A DNA stretch of 64,000 nucleotides from Desulfosporosinus acidiphilus SJ4. Lineage in GTDB: Bacteria > Bacillota > Desulfitobacteriia > Desulfitobacteriales > Desulfitobacteriaceae. Under the pieces are notes generated by a model that was not told where the DNA came from, did no database searches, and saw only the letters and a program-made list of their open reading frames with translations. The position numbers were made by a program, and so were the translations under genes. Shown in pieces: positions 56,630 to 64,000 of this stretch. The stretch lies in the NCBI RefSeq assembly GCF_000255115.2, contig NC_018068.1, forward strand, positions 1,645,977 to 1,709,976, written 5' to 3'. Position 1 is the stretch's first letter. Every line of letters begins with the position of its first letter.

Positions 56630-56797
56630 TACTGAAAAATTTTCTTCAATGTCAAGTGTTTTTTGCTTACGGCAACAGAAAAATTCTGATATAATTATAA
56701 TTAATATTATTGAGATAACGGAATTTTTGTTGCAGCATTTTTGTTTTATTGTATAGTCTATAACATACTACTTAAAAATTGGCAAGGAGGAATATTT

Positions 56798-57298
56798 GTG
56801 TTTAAAGTTAATGATTATGTTGCATACAACTCAACAGGAGTGTATAAAATAATAGACATTAGAAAAGAAAAGGATACAGGTAATAATGATATTGAATACT
56901 ACGTTTTAGAACCAGCTTATAACAATAATATGATTATTAAAACTCCTGTAAATAACCCAAAAGTTTTGATGAGAAACATCATGACTAAAGAGGATGTTTT
57001 ATCACTAATAGCGAATATGCCAGAAACCGAAACCATCTGGACTGATGATGACAGATACAGAAATCAAAGTTTTAAAGCGGCTCTTAGAACGGGCCAAAGC
57101 GAAGAATGGGTAAAGATAATTAAAACGTTATATTTGGTAAAGAAAGGGAAACTCAATGTTGGTAAGAAACTAATGAAAACTGATGAAGACATTATGAAAG
57201 CTGCCGAAAGAAACTTGCATGAAGAGTTTGCAATGGCATTACATATTTCACCTGATGAAGTGCTTCCCTATATTCTTGATCATGTTCAGGTTAACTGA
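56798..57298 (+). CDS. CarD-family transcription regulator
   Basis: A 166-residue protein from GTG with AAGGAGG upstream. Residues 1-60 are the CarD/CdnL RNA-polymerase-interaction domain (FKVNDYVAYNSTGVYKIIDI, YYVLEPAYNNNMIIKTPV). The rest is the helical DNA-binding domain (TLYLVKKGKLNVGKKLMKTDEDIMKAAERNL). CarD-like proteins stabilise open complexes; several clostridia carry such extra paralogues. Confidence 0.88.
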   Translation: MFKVNDYVAYNSTGVYKIIDIRKEKDTGNNDIEYYVLEPAYNNNMIIKTPVNNPKVLMRNIMTKEDVLSLIANMPETETIWTDDDRYRNQSFKAALRTGQSEEWVKIIKTLYLVKKGKLNVGKKLMKTDEDIMKAAERNLHEEFAMALHISPDEVLPYILDHVQVN

Positions 57299-57402
57299 AG
57301 CGTATCATTTTAAATATAGTTCATCTGAAAAGCTAAAGCCCGATAACATGGGCGGAGGCTGTTTTTTTTGTTTATATATGGTTTGCTTCAATTTAACAAC
57401 AC

Positions 57403-57575
57403 ACATTCGCATCAAGGGAGCCAGTGAGCATAATTTAAAAAATATTGATGTAGAAATACAGTAAGCATAAAGTGGCCGTTTTACTGGACTTAGTGCATCA
57501 GGTCAGTCTTCTCTAGCTTTCGATACGATTTATGCAGATGGATAGAGACGCTATATGGAGTCTTTGTCTTCCTAT
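57403..57575 (+). pseudogene. UvrA-like N-terminal fragment
   Basis: The reading IRIKGASEHNLKNIDVEIQ, stop, then FTGLSASGQSSLAFDTIYADG, stop, RRYMESLSSYA is the start of an UvrA-type ABC ATPase. The Walker A GxSGSGKSS is mutated to LSASGQSS, and two stops interrupt. Only about 60 of ~940 codons remain. The rest of 57576-57867 shows only the partial dispersed repeat (57683-57722). Confidence 0.7.
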
Positions 57576-57867
57576 GCAGGGAATGGCTACAATGCCATTA
57601 CTAATGACTCATTTTAACCAGGAGTACTCAAGGATAAATAGTTTTTTCTTTGGCAATACCAACGTATAAAAATATAGATTTTTTAAGCGTGCGATGCATG
57701 TTGGTGTTACTTCATTGAATGCAAGGGAGTTAAGTATTTACTAAATATAGAGCCAAAGCGAATTGTGTAGCATCTTCAGGATATGGAGGTGCTTTTCTTT
57801 TATATTTTGCCTATATTAATAGGAAATAATTTATTCCGCCTTCTTAAGCTGCGGGTTGGAGGTTTAC

Positions 57868-59016
57868 ATGAAAGGTTCAGTGCAAGAAGTTTTCGACTGG
57901 ATATATAAAAACAAGGACCCATACCATACCGGCGAGTCAGCAGGTAAATGGTTTGCAGACGAGAATACCTCACATAGAGGTGGCGATTTTGCTTGGGGAT
58001 GGGGTGCAATCGGGGTTGCCTTATACTTTATGTTTAAAGCAACAGGTAACTTAAAATACCTTGATTGGATGGTTCCCCAAATAGATTGGGTTATCAGCCA
58101 TCGTGACACCGACCTGGATGTGGAAAGTTATTTGGGTACTCGACTGAAATTACCAGTATGGAATGATGGGGGGCAGTACGGCAGCATACATGCCTATCCC
58201 GTTCATACTGCTGTAATATGTATTCCAATACTCCTATTTATTAATGTTGTAACGTCGTTAGGCATTCGACGATACTTTGATCGACTAGATAACTACTTGT
58301 TGGTTTGTAGGGATGCGCTGGAGACACACGATACACCCAATAATTGGATAGATTTCTCGCTAATAACAGGTTATCCTGTTGAACCGAATTTTGGTACGTT
58401 CGATGAAGCAGGTAAGGTCACCATGCCTAACAGAGGCAATGCTTATCTTGCTGCCTGTGCACTTCTGGATAAATTATGTTCTACCTCAAAACATCTAACG
58501 AAAGCTATCAAAGGATTCAACTATTTCCATACGTGTTTTCGGTTGGATGAAACATCAAATAGCTATTATTGGAGTTACTGGCCATATTATTATGGTGAAA
58601 GCGGCTGGGAAGATATTTCACATGCCGGCCTAACTATGATGGGTTTTTGGCTTACTCATCATGAAGCTTGTCTTCCGGTTTATTCGACGATTGACTTTCA
58701 AAGAGTAGCCAATACAGCTAAAAGAATTGTACACATAGACTGCAGTAAGATAATGGTAAATGACAACATTTCTCCATCTTCAAGCCGCAAAGAGTTCTCA
58801 TCAAGCAGGTACCGTACATCTATAGGAACTTGGAGTTTGCTGGCATTTTATGATCCTTTGGTGCTAACCAAGATTAATCCTTGTGTTAGTGAATTGATTA
58901 ATATGATAGTCAACAATAGTCAAAGGGTGATTGGGGACGTTTTAAAGTCAATAGGTATTTGCATTTATGTGAATAAATCGCTCGGTCAGGGTTTGGATCA
59001 TTACTTGTCACTCTGA
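57868..59016 (+). CDS. unrecognised protein, possible six-hairpin (alpha/alpha)-barrel
   Basis: A 382-residue protein; TTGGAGG supports the ATG at 57868. Aromatic-rich helices (FAWGWGAIGVALYFMFKATG, YLDWMVPQIDWVISH, SYYWSYWPYYYGESGWEDISHAG) recall six-hairpin glycosidases, epimerases and lyases, but no definite family was recognised. No signal peptide. A hairpin at 59222-59262 ends the region. Function unknown. Confidence 0.6.
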   Translation: MKGSVQEVFDWIYKNKDPYHTGESAGKWFADENTSHRGGDFAWGWGAIGVALYFMFKATGNLKYLDWMVPQIDWVISHRDTDLDVESYLGTRLKLPVWNDGGQYGSIHAYPVHTAVICIPILLFINVVTSLGIRRYFDRLDNYLLVCRDALETHDTPNNWIDFSLITGYPVEPNFGTFDEAGKVTMPNRGNAYLAACALLDKLCSTSKHLTKAIKGFNYFHTCFRLDETSNSYYWSYWPYYYGESGWEDISHAGLTMMGFWLTHHEACLPVYSTIDFQRVANTAKRIVHIDCSKIMVNDNISPSSSRKEFSSSRYRTSIGTWSLLAFYDPLVLTKINPCVSELINMIVNNSQRVIGDVLKSIGICIYVNKSLGQGLDHYLSL

Positions 59017-59221
59017 ATATAAAATTGTAAAGCCATTGGCAATTCATTCGGTGTCCCAGTTGACAACTATACGAGCTTCGCGGATGAAATCGAAAAGTCT
59101 GTTCGGGGTGAGTTACTTTAGAAGGTAAATGCTTGTACTTAGCTTCTGTAATTGAAATTATAAAATCATTCCGAAATCCCTCGCTTAGCTATAAAGTGTT
59201 GACGTGTGAGATGGGTAACGC

Positions 59222-59262
59222 AAAAAGAGGTCAGGGCAATATTTAGGCACTAACCTCTTTTT
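59222..59262. terminator. bidirectional terminator
   Basis: AAAAAGAGGT and ACCTCTTTTT flank a loop of about 20 bases, between the plus-strand gene ending at 59016 and the minus-strand DUF1638 gene. Confidence 0.65.
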
Positions 59263-59288
59263 AACTAGGGATATTTATTATCTTCCTC

Positions 59289-59948
59289 TTATAGCCGCTT
59301 CCTATCATCCTCGGCCATTGCATCAATTAACACGTTTTGTAAACGTTCCAACCCAACTGAACGCGCTTCTAAAGGCAGAGAAGACCAATCTGAGAAGTCC
59401 AAAATCTCTTCAACATGTTCCATTGCATAAGCATCAAAAAAATCAATGGGATCAAGCATCATCGCTCCTCCGGTGTATTGAGGAAAGTTCTCATTAGCGT
59501 TGGCCTTGTCCCAACCTTTAAAGACTTGATCGCGGTATTTTAACCAACCGGGCGTACAAAACCAAATTTTTTTCCCCTCAGCCAACTCCGCTCTATGTTC
59601 AACGCTTGCGACCATATCAAGGCAATTTTCCACCTCGGTACGGGCAATATAATACCCATCTTCACGCATTTCTTCAATAATAGCATCAATTGTTCGATAA
59701 GAATCACGCATATTGATATAACAATATTTTCCACCATAAACCACAATGATCTTTTTGGTAAGCTTCTTTGCTTTCTCCAATTGTTTACTCAATTGGCGTT
59801 CTAATTCATTCGGATCTTGATGGAGCCCTGGTGCGGTATAAAGTATTTGAGTATCCAAAAAGCCCGTTTCCTTCAAAACATTCAGTTCTGGTATCATTGT
59901 TCCGCAAGCCACAATTGAGTAATCTGCAAACGAAATTTTCCGTGCCAT
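59289..59948 (-). CDS. DUF1638 protein
   Basis: A 219-residue protein with the DUF1638 pattern: VACGTMIPELNVL, LYTAPGLHQDPNELERQL, IIVVYGGKYC, RTEVENCLDMVAS and WFCTPGWLKYRDQV plus YTGGAMMLDPIDFF. Conserved Cys residues suggest metal binding. The family often neighbours corrinoid methyltransferases; none intact is adjacent here. GGGAGGG before the ATG. The TATACCC palindrome at 60008 lies in its promoter region. Confidence 0.85.
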   Translation of the reverse strand: MARKISFADYSIVACGTMIPELNVLKETGFLDTQILYTAPGLHQDPNELERQLSKQLEKAKKLTKKIIVVYGGKYCYINMRDSYRTIDAIIEEMREDGYYIARTEVENCLDMVASVEHRAELAEGKKIWFCTPGWLKYRDQVFKGWDKANANENFPQYTGGAMMLDPIDFFDAYAMEHVEEILDFSDWSSLPLEARSVGLERLQNVLIDAMAEDDRKRL

Positions 59949-60007
59949 TTACCCTCCCTGCCTTTCGCTTAGATTATGAATCACTATTCCAATGATTATG
60001 CTAATTA

Positions 60008-60026
60008 TATACCCCTGTTGGGTATA
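60008..60026 (-). promoter_or_regulatory. TATACCC-CTGTT-GGGTATA operator-like palindrome
   Basis: A perfect 7-bp inverted repeat with a 5-base spacer, 60 bp upstream of the DUF1638 start. The pattern resembles CsoR/CstR-family operators (TACCC...GGGTA). No regulator of that family is in this window. Confidence 0.5.
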
Positions 60027-60141
60027 ATCAATGCTTTCTACAAATATCTTGGACCAATAAAATAACCTTTTTGAGAGAAAAGTCCTTATCCATCAGCAGT
60101 ATTGCAGCACAAAATCAGTACCTTATCCTCATAGTCCAAAG

Positions 60142-60288
60142 GATGGTATCAGTAATGTCGTCAAGAATGAAAAAGCGGCCGGTAACTCCAGCAAGGTCTA
60201 TATCATCGGAGGAGAAGGAGTTATTAGCTCGGCGGTGGAGAGTCAGGTAGAAAGCATACCAATCATATATACAGCTGTCCTTCGCTGA
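60142..60288 (+). pseudogene. second CW_binding_2 fragment
   Basis: The frame NVVKNEKAAGNSSKVYIIGG then EGVISSAVESQVESI and a stop is the end of a cell-wall-binding repeat 2 module. It has no start and only about 45 codons. A stem-loop (60271-60318) follows. Remaining intergenic sequence (59949-60141, 60319-60493) shows no gene. Confidence 0.65.
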
Positions 60289-60318
60289 TATTCAACAACG
60301 AAAGGGCAGCTGTTTAAT
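60271..60318 (+). terminator. stem-loop after the CW_binding_2 fragment
   Basis: ACAGCTGTCC pairs with GGGCAGCTGT around TTCGCTGATATTCAACAACGAAA, followed by TTAATTATT. Confidence 0.6.
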
Positions 60319-60493
60319 TATTATTTTAACCCTATTAGTATGACGAATGGCTTCAATGCCCAAAATAATACACTACAACTATTGGGGTATCACGCATCGG
60401 AAACATTAACGGATTTGGCAGATTAGTTTGACTCTTTAACCGTAGTCTAATTATTCTTGATTAAATTTAATAGCCCGTTAAGATCGTTAATGG

Positions 60494-60938
60494 TTATTCC
60501 CGTTTATAATTGTCTTGTTGAATTATATTTTCTTTCTTTAGATTAACTAAAATTTGATTTAATGTAACTCGACTGATTCCAAGTAAGCTTGCTAATTTGT
60601 GTTGTGAAATTAAAATTTCATTGCTGTTAGTTGTAGAAAATAAGTGGTATAGCGTTTTATATACTCGCATTTTCGGAGTATTAAGAGACAGATCGCTAAT
60701 TTGGGAGGTTAAAATTCGTACTTTTTGACTAAAAGTAATAAGAACATTGTTCAAAATATCTGGGTAGTTAGGTAATATCTCTTCGACTACTGTTGGCCTA
60801 TCGAAAGAATAGACAATACTATCCTCCTCAGTAACAAAAAGACTATCACTCCTAATCTGATCGAAAAAGGGAACTTCTCCAAATATTCGAAGGTCGGCAC
60901 GATGTATATATAACGGCCTTGGAAAGGTCAGTCTGCCC
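60494..60938 (-). pseudogene. N-terminally truncated Crp/Fnr (CprK-like) regulator
   Basis: An open minus-strand frame of ~147 codons with a stop at its 5' end. It reads IFGEVPFFDQIRSDS, VTEEDSIVYSFDRPTV, the dimer helix VLITFSQKVRILTSQISDLS, and the HTH ISQHKLASLLGISRVTLNQIL. The first ~60-80 residues of the effector domain are missing or fused. A 86-residue ATG reading (60754) would give only the DNA-binding half. Relatives sense chlorinated aromatics or other anaerobic signals. Confidence 0.65.
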
Positions 60939-60964
60939 TAATCAACAAGAAGAAGGGATGATTA

Positions 60965-63022
60965 TTATATACAACCTTCTAAAATTTCGGAAATATCGAG
61001 AGCTTTTAAGGCTTCTCCTGCTTCACGAGACGCTATTCCGTCGACGATCATGGTTAAGCAGAAAGGACATGCGGTACCTACATAATCTGTCTTAGCGGCA
61101 ATTGCTTCGTCTGTACGCATGACATTAATACGTTTGCCTTCATGTTCTTCTAGCCACATTCGACCGCCGCCAGCACCACAACAGAAGCTCTTTTCACCAG
61201 TATGAGCCATTTCTTTTATTTCAAGGCCAACAATTTTGAGTAATTCACGGGGCTGATCATATATCTGATTATATCGGCCTAAATAACAAGAATCATGATA
61301 GGTAATTGATTTTCCGGAAATATTGTTTAGCTTAAGTTTTCCGGATTTTACGAGCTCAAGCAGGAAGGTTGAATGGTGCACCACTTCGAAATTCCCGTCT
61401 AATTGAGGATACTCGTTTTTAAGAATGTTGAAGCAGTGAGGACATTGAGTGATTATTTTCTTAACCCCATATCCCTTCATGACTTCGATGTTTTCTGAGG
61501 CTAATGTATAAAACAAGTATTCATTTCCTAATTTACGGGCAGAGTCACCACAGCATTTTTCTTCGTTGCCTAAGATTGCAAAATGAACACCAGCTGTTCG
61601 TAACAGTTTGACTACAGCTGCGGATACTTTTTGGTTACGTGCATCAAAGGCACCGGAACAGCCAGGCCAGTATAAATATTCAGCTGTAGGATCTTCTTCG
61701 AAGGTTTTTACCCCTAGTCCTTTTAAATAGTCGGCCCGAGTGCTCCAACCAATGCCCCAGGGGTTCCCGTTATTCTCCATATTTCTGAAGGCGAGTTGAG
61801 CCTCGGCCGGGAACCTGGTTTCCATTAAGACTAAATGTCGTCTCATATCAATCGTTTTATCAACATGCTCAACGAAAACGGGGCATTGCTGTTCACAAGA
61901 ACGGCACGTAGTACAGGCCCATAAGTCTTCTTCAGGGATAACCTCACCGATGAGAGAACGACCCGGCAGTTCGGCGGTTTCTTCGGCTGCAGCGGTTTCA
62001 GCTTCTGCTGTTTGATTGGCTAAAGCGCCTTTCTGTGAGGCTTTCACGGCTGTGCCGACTTCTTCCATTAAAAGCCGCATGTCCTGGATGATCTTTTTGG
62101 GATTTAAGTGTTTTCCGCTTAAATACGCTGGACAGTTATCCTGACAACGTCCGCAACGCAGGCAAGCGTCCGTATTAAATAACGTTTTCCAGGAAAACTC
62201 ACGTAGTTGACTTTTTCCAAAGGTTTCAAGACTTTCATCTTCAAAATCTATAGGCTCTGGGATACCGATGGGTCCTCGGCTGCGGAAAAACATATTTAAT
62301 GGGCCCAAGATGACATGGAACAGCTTTGAATAAGGGAAGTAAGCGATGAATGTCATGGCTAGGAGAAGATGGAACCACCATAAAAATCGATGTAAGGAAA
62401 GTAACTGTGCTTGATTAAGGGATGCCTTAAGAGGAATGGATATCCATTGTCCAATAAATCCCCAGCCGGCCCATGGATCAGGTGTTGCCGCAATTCGAGC
62501 TCCTTCAATGAAGAAACCTGTTAGTAGAATTGTAAAGATTAAGGCAAGTGTGATTGCGTCATCCGTTTTATTATCCAAGCGATCAGGTCTTTGTATATAG
62601 CGGCGATAGGCTGCTATAACGATGCCGAGGATCGCTGCCAATCCAAAGAGATTCGCTGTAAGCTTTATTAACAGATAAAACCATCCATAGAATATTTGTA
62701 AGCCAAAATCCGCTTGCAGCGTAATCATTGCTGTTGCAAATGCTAAGAATACAAATCCCCAAAAAATACCGAAATGCATAAGTCCCGGATAAGAATCTTT
62801 GAGGATTCGTTTATGCCCGAATCCATAGACAATAATATCCTTTATGCCTTGCCATAGATCTTTCCAGCGATTCTCAGGCTGACCTAATTTCCAAAGTGAC
62901 AATCGTTTGTATACTCCGATACCGAAAAAAATTAGTGCAATGATGAAGAATAAATAGAGCCAGTGCTCTCCTTCTATGTTCCAATATACTTGACGTGTGG
63001 CCATGCCCATGCTCATGCTCAT
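60965..63022 (-). CDS. HdrD-like membrane iron-sulfur protein
   Basis: A 685-residue protein. Residues 18-250 hold about six helices with paired His, similar to NarI-type cytochrome b. Two [4Fe-4S] motifs follow: C287LRCGRCQDNCP and C370TTCRSCEQQCP. The C-terminal half has two CCG domains (WPGCSGAFD...CCGDSARK at 490, and YHDSCYLGRYN...CCGAGGGRMW) that bind noncubane clusters in heterodisulfide reductase. It moves electrons between the quinone pool and soluble partners such as ETF. GGAGAG before the ATG. Common in Desulfosporosinus-like organisms. Confidence 0.9.
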   Translation of the reverse strand: MSMSMGMATRQVYWNIEGEHWLYLFFIIALIFFGIGVYKRLSLWKLGQPENRWKDLWQGIKDIIVYGFGHKRILKDSYPGLMHFGIFWGFVFLAFATAMITLQADFGLQIFYGWFYLLIKLTANLFGLAAILGIVIAAYRRYIQRPDRLDNKTDDAITLALIFTILLTGFFIEGARIAATPDPWAGWGFIGQWISIPLKASLNQAQLLSLHRFLWWFHLLLAMTFIAYFPYSKLFHVILGPLNMFFRSRGPIGIPEPIDFEDESLETFGKSQLREFSWKTLFNTDACLRCGRCQDNCPAYLSGKHLNPKKIIQDMRLLMEEVGTAVKASQKGALANQTAEAETAAAEETAELPGRSLIGEVIPEEDLWACTTCRSCEQQCPVFVEHVDKTIDMRRHLVLMETRFPAEAQLAFRNMENNGNPWGIGWSTRADYLKGLGVKTFEEDPTAEYLYWPGCSGAFDARNQKVSAAVVKLLRTAGVHFAILGNEEKCCGDSARKLGNEYLFYTLASENIEVMKGYGVKKIITQCPHCFNILKNEYPQLDGNFEVVHHSTFLLELVKSGKLKLNNISGKSITYHDSCYLGRYNQIYDQPRELLKIVGLEIKEMAHTGEKSFCCGAGGGRMWLEEHEGKRINVMRTDEAIAAKTDYVGTACPFCLTMIVDGIASREAGEALKALDISEILEGCI

Positions 63023-64000
63023 CTCTCCTCCATTTGATCTACAAGAAATTTTGCGTATTCACAGCATTATCTAAGGTATCAAAAATTAATAATGTGTAGC
63101 CGAATAATACTTTGTTTTTCACTTTATAAGGGACGTGAGCTATTTCACTTTTCTTGGCCAGGGACATTAAGACGGGTTTGCGGCAAGGATATACTTACCA
63201 ATTAATGATTCAGGCATACTATTAAGATTTACAGGGGTAACGCCAATAACTATGCTTTTCTTTTCAGTATTTAACCACTCCTTTTTCATAAATAAAAGCT
63301 ATGATAAGAACTGCATTTTGTATTTACCAACTATAAATTTCTCGTTAAATACAAGAAAACGATCGTGAGAAAGCCCTATTTTAAAGGACTACCCCAGAAT
63401 AGACTAAGTGTTTTAATAATTCAAACTAGTTTTATTGCCTTGATTATACATCTAGGTATAATAAACTTCAATGGCATATGGCGGCTTTGGAAAGATTCCT
63501 ACAAACGAATATTCCGATTTGTGTATTAATATTTTTTATGATTCCAAAGTATTTCTCAAAGCTATTGGAGATAAAATTAACTTTGTTCATCTCTTAGCTA
63601 ACTGAAGGTGCAGAGGAAAGCAAAGAGCAAGAAGCCCATCTCTTCTGCTAAGGGCTTCTTGCTCTTGAACTTTTGGTGGAAGGTAACCCATTCGGCCGCC
63701 TTCGCAATAACTTTTTTATAATGAAAGTTGAAGGAATCTTTATGGGGGCTCATTTTTATTTGAGATCATTCATACCCCTTACGCATTGTTCAGAGTTGGA
63801 ACAAGTAATAATAGAACAGGGGAGACTGGTCTTTTTTGCAATATTACAATTATGCATAGAATCGATTCAAATGACAATTAGATATGCATAGATAAATGCG
63901 ATATAATTTAAAAGTACATTAAACTATTTACCAGGAGTGAACCATATTGTCTATCTCTCAACCCTGCCTTTGTATATGGTAGGTACCCTTCAGGCAACCA
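63023..64000. other. end of window; mostly non-coding
   Basis: No convincing gene. A perfect 15-bp hairpin AAGAGCAAGAAGCCC/GGGCTTCTTGCTCTT (63623-63666) looks like a terminator. A 72-codon frame at 63673-63891 has no ribosome site and no recognisable family. A GTG with an AGGAG-like site at about 63951 is open to the edge and could be the start of a gene. Confidence 0.4.
63623..63666. terminator. terminator-like hairpin
   Basis: AAGAGCAAGAAGCCC and GGGCTTCTTGCTCTT pair exactly over a 14-base loop. Confidence 0.6.

Noticed and set aside
63673-63891. 72-codon plus-strand frame at the end of the window as a gene
   Set aside because: No ribosome site or family similarity; it starts just after a terminator hairpin.

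Overview
The window looks like a low-GC, anaerobic, spore-forming Firmicute of the Desulfosporosinus/Desulfitobacterium type (Peptococcaceae). This is inferred from gene content: a corrinoid protein of the methyltransferase type, an HdrD-like membrane Fe-S protein, cell-wall-binding repeat 2 surface proteins, collagen-like spore-surface type proteins, a CprK-like Crp/Fnr remnant, and the mercury-methylation pair hgcA-hgcB. No rRNA or tRNA gene was recognised.

Layout. 0-6 kb: a DMT permease and a LysR regulator, diverging from an MFS transporter plus a large type I phosphodiesterase. 6-7.9 kb: an IS110 element with a long structured non-coding leader. 7.9-15.7 kb: a thioredoxin-like protein with a fused thioredoxin reductase, an MFS exporter, and two envelope proteins that share one unusual ~88-residue repeat. 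15.8-20.5 kb: a corrinoid protein with a methyltransferase stub, a universal stress protein, exonuclease III and a secreted family I.5 lipase. 20.7-25.9 kb: a type III modification gene, a Res subunit that stops before its nuclease domain, and a nitrilase-family amidase. 26-31.3 kb: a ruined CDF metal exporter behind a promoter with an embedded palindrome, a 14-TM MFS pump, three related DGC-type small proteins (one pair is a ~0.69-kb duplication of a second locus at 50.5 kb), an ArsR and another MFS.

31.3-36.6 kb is the core of interest. A permease, a redox-active thioredoxin-like protein and an ArsR diverge from a second ArsR, an ACR3 arsenite exporter, an arsenate reductase, HgcA and HgcB. 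The hgcAB pair sits directly behind arsC with a 13-bp gap and almost certainly shares its transcript, so arsenic detoxification and mercury methylation would be under one ArsR-type control. The right side of this island is scarred by a dead large serine recombinase, an IS1182-like transposase, and a decayed SAM-methyltransferase/radical-SAM fusion.

41-50.3 kb: DUF92 and DegV proteins, two collagen-like proteins, and a MarR-GH3-MFS operon. 50.5-63 kb: the second copy of the DGC module, small proteins, a MerR regulator overlapping an EFR1 ferredoxin/flavodoxin gene that appears to start at ATT, a second EFR1, a CarD-like regulator, a DUF1638 protein under a palindromic operator-like site, a truncated Crp/Fnr regulator, and the 685-residue HdrD-like protein. 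Many gene fragments (CDF, aminotransferase V, UvrA, Crp, two CW_binding_2 pieces, MFS, radical SAM) show that this is a decaying, recombinogenic accessory region. All family calls come from reading motifs by eye; no database search was run.
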